Shown piece by piece: positions 5,188-11,107 of a stretch of 11,107 bases of DNA. A program made the translations under genes and the position numbers. How positions within the stretch are numbered: the stretch's first letter is position 1; every line of letters begins with the position of its first letter. The notes below the pieces were generated by a model. It had not been told where the DNA came from. It ran no database searches and saw only the letters and a list, made by a program, of their open reading frames with translations. The DNA lies in the NCBI GenBank assembly GCA_029945495.1, contig JAQSCR010000490.1, positions 1 through 11,107 on the forward strand, given 5' to 3'. Source of the stretch: Pseudolabrys sp. (GTDB lineage: Bacteria; Pseudomonadota; Alphaproteobacteria; Rhizobiales; Xanthobacteraceae).

Positions 5188-6111
5188 ATGGCCGCATCCG
5201 ACTTCACCAACCGCCTGACCGCCGTCGCGACCGAGACCGAGGCGCTGCTCGACCGTTTGCTCGACGGCGCGGTGCTGCCGGGCGAAACCGCGCGGCCGCT
5301 GCGCCTGCTGGAGGCCATGCGCTGGAGCGCGCTCGGCAGCGGCAAGCGCCTGCGTCCCTTCCTGGTGGTCGAGACCGCGGCGCTGTTCGGCGCGGCGCGT
5401 GACGGCGCCCTGCTCGCCGGTTGCGCGCTCGAACTGCTGCATTGCTATTCGCTGGTGCATGACGACCTGCCGGCGATGGACAATGACGACCTGCGGCGTG
5501 GACGCCCGACCGTGCACCGGGCGTTCGACGAGGCGACCGCGATTCTCGCCGGCGACACGCTGCAGACACTCGCCTTTGACATCATGGCGCGCGATGAGGT
5601 GCACGGCGAGCCGCGCGTGCGTATCGCGCTGGTGCGCGAACTGGCGCGCGCCGCAGGGTTAGGCGGTATGGCAGGCGGCCAGATGCTGGACCTTTCCGCC
5701 GAAGGCCGCTTCGAGACCAAACGCGCGCTCACTGAGCCGGAGATCGTCACCTTGCAGGCGATGAAGACCGGCGCGCTGATCCGCTTTGCCTGCAACGCCG
5801 GCGCTATCCTCGGCCAGGCCGGCGCGCCAAGCCGCGCGAGCATCGAACGTTACGGCGCGGCGATCGGCCAGGCGTTCCAGATCGCCGACGATCTGCTCGA
5901 TGTCGAAGGCGATAGCGCGCAACTCGGCAAGGCCGCCGGCAAGGATGTCGCCGCCGGCAAGGCGACTTTGGTCGCGGTGCTCAGCATTGCCGGCGCGCGC
6001 GCCCGGCTCGACCATTTGATCGCGGAGGCCGACGCCGCGCTGGCGCCGTTCGGAGCCAAAGCCGATACCTTGCGCGCCACCGCGCGCTTCATTGCCGAGA
6101 GGCAAAGCTAG
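5188..6111 (+). CDS. ispA: Farnesyl diphosphate synthase (polyprenyl synthetase family)
   Basis: Condenses DMAPP and two IPP into farnesyl diphosphate in the cytoplasm, the branch point to undecaprenyl phosphate, quinone side chains and hopanoids. From the ATG at 5188 it has 307 aa, near the usual 300. GKRLRP (52-57) binds IPP. The first aspartate-rich motif DDLPAMD (92-98) has the two-residue insertion of bacterial FPP synthases and is followed by NDDLRRGRPT; Tyr at the fifth position before it (HCYSLVHDD) fits a C15 product. The second motif is FQIADDLLDVEGD (231-243), followed by GKDVAAGKATL. Longer in-frame starts upstream lack ribosome sites. It is the first gene of a tight three-gene operon and diverges from mtgA. 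A short-chain GGPP synthase is the main alternative but less likely from the chain-length residues. Confidence 0.94.
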   Translation: MAASDFTNRLTAVATETEALLDRLLDGAVLPGETARPLRLLEAMRWSALGSGKRLRPFLVVETAALFGAARDGALLAGCALELLHCYSLVHDDLPAMDNDDLRRGRPTVHRAFDEATAILAGDTLQTLAFDIMARDEVHGEPRVRIALVRELARAAGLGGMAGGQMLDLSAEGRFETKRALTEPEIVTLQAMKTGALIRFACNAGAILGQAGAPSRASIERYGAAIGQAFQIADDLLDVEGDSAQLGKAAGKDVAAGKATLVAVLSIAGARARLDHLIAEADAALAPFGAKADTLRATARFIAERQS

Positions 6112-6113
6112 TC

Positions 6114-6803
6114 ATGGCCAAACGACAATCCAAATCCAGCGCTCCAGCCAGACCGGCGCTGTTGCCGGTGCGGATCTATCGGCTGCACGCCAAGCTGGCG
6201 ATTGCCATCGTCATTGGCATCGCGGTCGCCTTGGCGCTGCATCTCGTCGAGATGCGCGCCGTGGCGCGCGCGCTGATCGGCTGGAATGTCGGCGTCATCG
6301 TCTATCTGGCGCTGACCTACGCGATGATGTGGCGAACCGAGGTCGAAGCGATCCGCAGGCGCGCCGCCGAGCAGGATGAGGGCGTCTATATCATTCAGGT
6401 TTTGGCGATCGCGGCGACCTTCGCCAGCCTGGCGGCCGTGCTGTTCGCGCTGATCGGCTCCAAGCAATCGGGAGTCGCGACCGGCGTGCCGCTCGCGGTT
6501 ACCACCATCCTGCTGTCGTGGACTTTCGTGCATACGATCTTCACCTTCCACTATGCGCACGAATATTATGGCGAGCGCCGCGACGGCAAGATCGGCGGGC
6601 TCATGTTTCCCGGCGACCGGGAACCGGACTATCGCGACTTTCTATATTTCTCGCTGGTCATCGGCATGACCTCGCAGGTCTCCGATGTTCAAGTCACCAG
6701 CAAGGTGATTAGGCGCCTTGTCGCCATTCACGGCGTGCTGTCGTTCTTCTTCAATCTGGTCGTGCTGGCGCTGACCGTGAACATGATCGCGGCGCTGCTA
6801 TGA
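6114..6803 (+). CDS. DUF1345 family inner-membrane protein
   Basis: 229 aa. The family is of unknown function and common in Proteobacteria. Predicted membrane segments: about 27-44, 53-72, 92-114, 124-145 and 202-228. Between the fourth and last segments lies the family's conserved stretch: HTIFTFHYAHEYY (140-152), then PDYRDFLYFSLVIGMTSQ and VSDVQVTS (171-196), containing acidic and aromatic residues that define DUF1345. The N-terminus (1-24) is basic and proline-containing, probably cytoplasmic. It starts 2 nt after the ispA stop, and its last codon plus stop overlap the antiporter start by 4 nt (ATGA), so translation of the three is probably coupled. The coupling suggests co-expression with the antiporter but does not show a joint function. 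Confidence 0.9.
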   Translation: MAKRQSKSSAPARPALLPVRIYRLHAKLAIAIVIGIAVALALHLVEMRAVARALIGWNVGVIVYLALTYAMMWRTEVEAIRRRAAEQDEGVYIIQVLAIAATFASLAAVLFALIGSKQSGVATGVPLAVTTILLSWTFVHTIFTFHYAHEYYGERRDGKIGGLMFPGDREPDYRDFLYFSLVIGMTSQVSDVQVTSKVIRRLVAIHGVLSFFFNLVVLALTVNMIAALL

Positions 6804-8407
6804 CCGCGATCTTCCAGACCGTGCTGTTGATGACGGCGGTGTTGGCTGCGGTCGCGGTCGCGGCCAAGCGCCTGCATGTCGCGCCGTCGATTCTGCTGGT
6901 GGTCGCCGGCGTCGGCATGGCGCTGGTGCCGGGCCTGCCGAATATACAGCTGGCGCCGGAGCTGGTGCTGCTGGTAATCCTGCCGCCGTTGATCTATTCG
7001 GCCGGCGTCGCCATGAGCTGGCGCGAATTCCGTTTCAATCTGCGGCCGATCGCGCTGCTCGCCTTCGGCTGCGTGGTGTTCACCACCTGCGCCGTAGCGA
7101 CGGCGGCGCATTATCTGCTCGGCTTCGACTGGCCGGTCGGCTTCCTTCTGGGCGCGATCGTCTCGCCGCCCGACACGGTAGCGCCGCTGGCCATTGCGCG
7201 CCGGCTCGGCCTGCCGCGACGGCTGGTCGTCGTGCTGGAAGGCGAGGGCCTCGCCAACGACGCGACCGCGCTGATCCTCTATCGCTTCGCCGTGGTCGCG
7301 GTTTCGACCGGCGCGTTCTCGCTCGGTGAAGCCGCCGGCACGTTCGGTCTGATCGTGATCGGCGAGGTCATCTACGGCATCGGCGTCGGCTGGCTGTCCT
7401 TGCGCCTGCGCAAATGGGCGCGCGAGCCGCGCGTCGAAATCACTTTGTCGTTGATGACGCCCTATCTCGCTTATTGGGTGCCCGAACATCTGCACGGCTC
7501 CGGCGTGCTCGCCACCGTCGCCTGTGGACTGTATGTGAGCTGGAACGGGCCTCGGCTGATCGCGCCGGCGACGCGCCTGCAGGGTATCTTCTTCTGGGAT
7601 CTGATCGTCTATCTGATCGAAGGCTTCGTGTTCCTGCTGACGGGCCTGCAGGCGCGCACCTTGATCGAGCAGACGCATGCCTTCTCGCTGCGCGAACTGC
7701 TGATCGCCACCGCCTGGACCACCTTGATCGTCATCGTCGCCCGCTTCGTCTGGGTGTTCCCGGCGACCTATGTTCCGCGCTGGCTCAGCCCTCGTTTACG
7801 CAAACGCGATCCGGCGCCGCCCTGGCAAGGACCATTCCTGTTGTCGTTTACCGGCATTCGCGGCGTGGTGTCGCTCGCCGCCGCTCTGGCGATCCCCTAT
7901 GTGATGGCCAACGGACAGCCATTCCCGCATCGCGACATGATCCTGTTTGTGACCTTCGGCGTCATCATCGTTACCTTGGTCGGTCAGGGCTTGCTGGTAC
8001 CGTCGGTCGTGCGCTGGCTGGGTCTCAGCGTGCTCGGCAAAAAGGAACACGCCGACGAGATCAAGCGCGAGCTGCACGCGCGCCAGGCCGCACTCGACGA
8101 AGTGACCAGGCGGCTGGAGAAGGCGATCGCCGACCACGAATTGCCGAGCGTCGTCGCCGATCATCTGCGTACGCGCAACCAGATTCGCTTGCAGGTGCTG
8201 CCGCGTAATCTGACCGAGGACATCGACCTCATGCGTCGCACCGCGGCGCTGAAAAAAGAGCTGATCGATGCCGAGCGCGATTTCATCTATCAGCTGTTGC
8301 GCGACGGCAAGATCACCGACGAAGCGCGGCGGCGGATCGAATACGAACTCGATCTCGAGGAAGCCGGCGTCGCCAATCGCGGCAGCGATGGCGGCGGGTG
8401 GATGTAG
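6800..8407 (+). CDS. CPA1-family Na+/H+ antiporter
   Basis: 535 aa, typical of the bacterial CPA1 (NhaP/YjcE-like) group that exchanges Na+ or K+ for H+ across the inner membrane. About 12 membrane segments fill residues 1-410. Motifs: LPPLIYSAGVAM (61-72), LGAIVSPPDTVAPLAIARRL (117-136) and EGEGLANDATALILYR (147-162), whose Asn153-Asp154 pair is the ion-binding ND motif of electroneutral antiporters. Later come LIEGFVFLLTGLQ (272-284) and FTGIRGVVSLAAALAIP (350-366). Residues 415-535 form a charged, helical cytoplasmic tail, probably a regulatory domain. The ATG overlaps the DUF1345 stop by 4 nt. It ends 34 nt from a convergent gene. The transported cation cannot be told from sequence. A GTPase or nucleotide-binding (TrkA-C) tail, seen in some relatives, is not present. 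Confidence 0.95.
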   Translation: MTAIFQTVLLMTAVLAAVAVAAKRLHVAPSILLVVAGVGMALVPGLPNIQLAPELVLLVILPPLIYSAGVAMSWREFRFNLRPIALLAFGCVVFTTCAVATAAHYLLGFDWPVGFLLGAIVSPPDTVAPLAIARRLGLPRRLVVVLEGEGLANDATALILYRFAVVAVSTGAFSLGEAAGTFGLIVIGEVIYGIGVGWLSLRLRKWAREPRVEITLSLMTPYLAYWVPEHLHGSGVLATVACGLYVSWNGPRLIAPATRLQGIFFWDLIVYLIEGFVFLLTGLQARTLIEQTHAFSLRELLIATAWTTLIVIVARFVWVFPATYVPRWLSPRLRKRDPAPPWQGPFLLSFTGIRGVVSLAAALAIPYVMANGQPFPHRDMILFVTFGVIIVTLVGQGLLVPSVVRWLGLSVLGKKEHADEIKRELHARQAALDEVTRRLEKAIADHELPSVVADHLRTRNQIRLQVLPRNLTEDIDLMRRTAALKKELIDAERDFIYQLLRDGKITDEARRRIEYELDLEEAGVANRGSDGGGWM

Positions 8408-8415
8408 CCAATGCC

Positions 8416-8439
8416 CCGCTGCCCGATGGAGGGCGGCGG
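8416..8439. terminator. Possible bidirectional terminator hairpin between convergent genes
   Basis: CCGCTGCCC (8416-8424) pairs with GGGCGGCGG (8431-8439), 9 bp with one G-T pair, loop GATGGA. It fills the 34-nt gap between the antiporter stop and the convergent small gene. No T run follows on either strand, so it is at best a weak intrinsic terminator. Confidence 0.4.
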
Positions 8440-8441
8440 CG

Positions 8442-8873
8442 TCAGTTGGCCTTCACATAACTTATGTCGACGAACAGCGACATATCCCGGTCTTTCAACC
8501 GCGGCGCTTTGCCGGCACCCGGTTTCGGCGCATAGGTGATGGTGACCTTGTTGTTCGCCGTCCATTCGATCCTCGGCAGCGCGGCGCGCTTACCGGGCGC
8601 CGCACAGGGCGCGCTATAGACTTCGTAACTGCTATCGCTAGCGACGAAGCTGTCGGGATACACCGACAGGAAGATGGCAATAGTATCGACACAGAACGGC
8701 GCCGGCGTGTCGTTCGACACGGTCAGCCGCACCGCCTTGTATTTGCCGTCCGGCGAGGCGACCGCGACCAGCGCCTTGTCGGCGCGGTCGGTGGTAACGG
8801 CGAGATAGATCGAGCCGGCGACCAGAGCCAGCATGACAACAATAAATCCGATCAGAAACGGTTTGGCTTTCAA
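8442..8873 (-). CDS. Small membrane-anchored hypothetical protein, probable TTG start
   Basis: 143 aa from a TTG at 8873. One membrane segment near the N-terminus (about 5-26, PFLIGFIVVMLALVAGSIYLAV) follows two lysines, so this is an uncleaved anchor or a signal peptide. The rest should be periplasmic: it looks beta-rich (KYKAVRLTVSND, CVDTIAIFLSVYP, RIEWTANNKVTITY) and has two cysteines, Cys61 and Cys90, which could form a disulfide. I do not recognise a family. Start choice: no ATG precedes the membrane segment, and AAAGG lies 7 nt before the TTG and overlaps the ispG TAA stop, which fits translational coupling. The frame is open farther upstream into ispG (to 8927) but without a better start. 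It follows ispG by 10 nt and likely shares its mRNA. Confidence 0.75.
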   Translation of the reverse strand: MKAKPFLIGFIVVMLALVAGSIYLAVTTDRADKALVAVASPDGKYKAVRLTVSNDTPAPFCVDTIAIFLSVYPDSFVASDSSYEVYSAPCAAPGKRAALPRIEWTANNKVTITYAPKPGAGKAPRLKDRDMSLFVDISYVKAN

Positions 8874-8883
8874 GGTGTGGCCT

Positions 8884-10134
8884 TTACTCGGCGGCCGTGC
8901 GCGAGCCGGTGCCCAATCCTGAACCAAAGCGGCGCTCGATATAGTCGACGACCATCTGCTTGAAGTCGGCGGTCAGTGTTGGGCCGCGCAAAGTCGCAAC
9001 CTTCTTGCCATCGACAAAGACCGGCGCGGTCGGCGTTTCGCCGGTGCCGGGCAGCGAAATGCCGATATCGGCGTGCTTGCTCTCGCCCGGGCCGTTGACG
9101 ATGCAGCCCATCACCGCGACGTTCAAGGTCTCGACGCCGGGATAGCGCGTCTTCCATGCCGGCATCGAGGTGCGGATGAAGCCCTGGATGTCGCTCGCCA
9201 GTTCCTGGAACGTGGTCGAGGTGGTGCGGCCGCAGCCAGGACAGGCGGCGACCAGCGGCACGAAGGTGCGCAGCCCCATGGTCTGCAGCAATTCCTGCGC
9301 GACCTGAACCTCCAATGTGCGGTCGCCGTTCGGCTCCGGCGTCAGCGACACGCGCACGGTGTCGCCGATGCCCTGTTGCAGCAGCACGCCCATCGCCGCG
9401 CTGGAGGCAACAATGCCCTTCGAGCCCATGCCTGCTTCGGTGAGGCCGAGATGCAGCGCGTAATCGGAACGGCGCGCCAGTTCGGTGTAGACCGCGATCA
9501 GGTCCTGCACCGCCGAGACTTTCGCCGACAGGATGATACGGTTCTTCGCCAGGCCGATATCCTCGGCGCGCGCGGCCGACAACAACGCCGACTGCACCAT
9601 GGCCTCATGCGTGACTTCGCGCGCGCCGATCGGCGCGGCGGACGCCGAATTCTCGTCCATCAGCTTGGTCAGAAGCTCTTGATCGAGCGAGCCCCAGTTG
9701 ACGCCGATGCGCACCGGCTTGTTGTATTTGATCGCCATCTCGACGATCTGGGTGAACTGCGGGTCGCGCTTGTTCTTGAAGCCGACATTGCCGGGATTGA
9801 TGCGATATTTGTCGAGCGCCTCGGCGCAGGCCGGATAGTCGGTCAGCAGGGTGTGGCCGTTGTAATGGAAGTCGCCGACGATCGGCACCGACACATTCAT
9901 CTGCGCCAGCCGCTCCTTGATGCGCGGCACGGCGGCTGCGGCCTCGGGCCGGTCGACGGTGATGCGCACCAGTTCGGAACCGGCGCGGGCCAGCGCCGCC
10001 ACCTGGCGCGCGGTGCCTTCGACATCGGCGGTATCGGTATTGGTCATCGACTGCACGACGATCGGCGCGCCGCCGCCGACGGCGACGCCGCCGACATCCA
10101 CCGCGACCGTTTTATGACGTGTTTGCGTGCTCAT
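8884..10134 (-). CDS. ispG: 4-hydroxy-3-methylbut-2-enyl diphosphate synthase (flavodoxin)
   Basis: IspG (GcpE) reduces ME-cPP to HMBDP, the next-to-last step of the MEP isoprenoid pathway, with a [4Fe-4S] cluster in the cytoplasm. 416 aa, within the range for alphaproteobacterial forms. The N-terminal TIM-barrel part opens with APIVVQSMTNTDTADVEGT (23-41) and includes ELVRITVDRPE, VGDFHYNGH (86-94), RINPGNVG (111-118) and VRIGVNWGSLD (141-151). The C-terminal domain carries the cluster ligands Cys298, Cys301 (ACPGCGR) and Cys344 (GCIVNGPGE), with the conserved Glu351. The ATG at 10134 starts MSTQTRHKTV and has AGGACAGG just upstream; the frame is open to 10257 but that would overlap the upstream transporter gene. 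It lies 64 nt after the transporter gene and 10 nt before the small membrane-anchored gene. All key residues are present. Confidence 0.96.
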   Translation of the reverse strand: MSTQTRHKTVAVDVGGVAVGGGAPIVVQSMTNTDTADVEGTARQVAALARAGSELVRITVDRPEAAAAVPRIKERLAQMNVSVPIVGDFHYNGHTLLTDYPACAEALDKYRINPGNVGFKNKRDPQFTQIVEMAIKYNKPVRIGVNWGSLDQELLTKLMDENSASAAPIGAREVTHEAMVQSALLSAARAEDIGLAKNRIILSAKVSAVQDLIAVYTELARRSDYALHLGLTEAGMGSKGIVASSAAMGVLLQQGIGDTVRVSLTPEPNGDRTLEVQVAQELLQTMGLRTFVPLVAACPGCGRTTSTTFQELASDIQGFIRTSMPAWKTRYPGVETLNVAVMGCIVNGPGESKHADIGISLPGTGETPTAPVFVDGKKVATLRGPTLTADFKQMVVDYIERRFGSGLGTGSRTAAE

Positions 10135-10198
10135 AGCCTGTCCTGACCGCACCGGAGTGCCAGACAAATATGGCACCGTCAACGCGGGCGGAAGGGCT
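10135..10198. other. Spacer between transporter gene and ispG
   Basis: 64 nt. On the minus strand GTGCCA and TGGCAC pair around an 8-nt loop, a weak 6-bp hairpin with no T run after it. I see no clear terminator or promoter, so ispG may be partly read through from the transporter gene. Confidence 0.3.
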
Positions 10199-11107
10199 CT
10201 ATTTCGTCCGGTTGACCAGCACCAGTCCGGCCGCGACCAAGGCGACGGCGGCGGCAAAAGCCGGCGTCAGCGGGTCACCCAGCACCAGATGGCCGGCGGC
10301 GACGCCGAACAAAGGCGTCAGAAAGGTGAAAGCCGACAGCCGGTTGGCCGAGAATTTCTTCACCAGCGCGAACCAGATCACGAAGGTGACGCTGACCACC
10401 CAAGCGGTCTGATAGGCGAGCGCGCCGAACGCCAGTGTATCCGGCATATGGGTTATGGCTTCGCCGGCAAGCCACGCGGCAATCGCCAGCATCGGCGCCG
10501 AGACCGACAACTGATAGAGCATCACTTTTTCGGGCGAGGTGGTGTTGAGCCGGCTCGCCTTGATGATCAGCGTGGTGATCGCCCAGGCCAACGCGCCGCC
10601 GACCATCATGATGTCGCCGAGCGTCTGGCGCGGATCGAGCGCCGGCGTCGGCAAGCCGAACGCCACCAGCATGCCGGCAAACGACAGGCAGAGGCCGATC
10701 CATTGCCAGAGCTTGAAACGATCGGCGGGCAGGAAAATGCGCGCGCCGAGCACGACAAAAAATGGCGCCAGATAAATGAACAGCACCGCGCGCGTCGCGG
10801 TGGTGTAGTTGAGACCTTGATAGATGCAGTAGAATTCGATGCCGAAGGCGACGCCGGCGGCGAGCCCGGGCAGCAGCGTGCCGTCGCGCGAGAACAAAGG
10901 AATGCCGCGCAACCGGCACCAGCCGGCGACAATGAGCGCCGCCACCACCGAACGGATGGCGCCTTGCAGAAGCGGCGGAATATCGTGAATCGCCAGCTTC
11001 ACCGCGACCTGGTTGAAGCCCCAGGACAGGCACAGCAACACAACGAGCGCGATGGCCATCGCGTCGAGCGGGCGCGTGGTGTGATGGGATTCGGAGGAAG
11101 AGGACAT
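10199..11107 (-). CDS. EamA/DMT-superfamily transporter, 5' boundary uncertain
   Basis: 302 aa with an ATG exactly at the window edge. A start farther upstream cannot be excluded, and an ATG at 11059 (MAIALVVLLCLSWG) is an internal alternative. It has two EamA repeats and about ten membrane helices. Repeat one opens with LCLSWGFNQVAVKLA (25-39) and contains LNYTTATRAVLFIYLAPFFVVLGA (99-122), the usual helix pair of DMT transporters. Repeat two opens with GDIMMVGGALAWAITTLIIKAS (163-184) and closes with SAFTFLTPLFGVAAGHLVLGDPLTP (257-281), matching the classic S/A-x-x-x-x-L-x-P-x-x-A...G-E region, here with Asp in place of Glu. Members export metabolites or amino acids; the substrate cannot be told. 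It is the first gene before ispG in the same direction, 64 nt apart. Confidence 0.92.
   Translation of the reverse strand: MSSSSESHHTTRPLDAMAIALVVLLCLSWGFNQVAVKLAIHDIPPLLQGAIRSVVAALIVAGWCRLRGIPLFSRDGTLLPGLAAGVAFGIEFYCIYQGLNYTTATRAVLFIYLAPFFVVLGARIFLPADRFKLWQWIGLCLSFAGMLVAFGLPTPALDPRQTLGDIMMVGGALAWAITTLIIKASRLNTTSPEKVMLYQLSVSAPMLAIAAWLAGEAITHMPDTLAFGALAYQTAWVVSVTFVIWFALVKKFSANRLSAFTFLTPLFGVAAGHLVLGDPLTPAFAAAVALVAAGLVLVNRTK

Noticed and set aside
6728..7678. 316-aa open frame on the minus strand
   Set aside because: Antisense of the antiporter gene; the Arg, Gln, Asp and His-rich product is typical of antisense translation of membrane-protein codons.
9073..10146. 357-aa open frame on the plus strand
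   Set aside because: Antisense of ispG with no recognisable domain; ispG has every catalytic residue.
1..11107. A new defence, mobile or biosynthetic system
   Set aside because: All larger genes belong to known housekeeping, transport or signalling families. No nuclease, transposase, toxin-antitoxin pair, reverse transcriptase or biosynthetic cluster is visible, and composition shows no island.

Overview
The window is ordinary high-GC alphaproteobacterial chromosome. Protein content and intergenic repeats point to the Rhizobiales (Hyphomicrobiales), close to Bradyrhizobium, Rhodopseudomonas or Xanthobacteraceae. The assignment rests on family resemblance and remembered repeat sequences, not on a search. 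No tRNA, rRNA, CRISPR array, insertion sequence or phage gene is visible, and composition looks even throughout.

Layout. (1) 1-1032, minus: the first 344 residues of a PAS-GGDEF protein that runs into an EAL domain beyond the window edge; its GGDEF motif is degenerate. (2) 1237-1860, plus: two small genes of unknown function (102 and 84 aa), the second ending inside a strong terminator hairpin. (3) 1957-5090, minus: in transcription order mtgA (peptidoglycan glycosyltransferase), rpmF (ribosomal protein L32), a four-helix membrane protein and a gamma-glutamyltransferase-family Ntn hydrolase. Two related palindromic repeats lie here, one just after the gamma-glutamyltransferase gene and one between rpmF and the membrane protein gene. 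(4) 5188-8407, plus: ispA (farnesyl diphosphate synthase), a DUF1345 membrane protein and a CPA1-type Na+/H+ antiporter, packed as one operon (2-nt gap, then 4-nt overlap). (5) 8442-11107, minus: an EamA/DMT transporter, ispG (MEP-pathway [4Fe-4S] enzyme) and a small membrane-anchored protein translated from a probable TTG start right after ispG.

Functionally, the window holds two isoprenoid steps in separate transcripts: IspG makes HMBDP, the precursor of IPP and DMAPP, and IspA condenses those into FPP. FPP feeds undecaprenyl phosphate, the lipid carrier of lipid II, which MtgA polymerises. The divergent ispA/mtgA pair therefore shares one control region between lipid-carrier supply and cell-wall polymerisation. 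The rest is housekeeping transport and signalling.

I found no convincing new multi-gene system. The most interesting items are small: the two repeats with the same fold but different, covarying stems; a hairpin enclosing the start codon of the small membrane protein; the altered active-site surroundings of the gamma-glutamyltransferase-like enzyme; the degenerate GGDEF; and a perfect palindrome upstream of the 102-aa gene.
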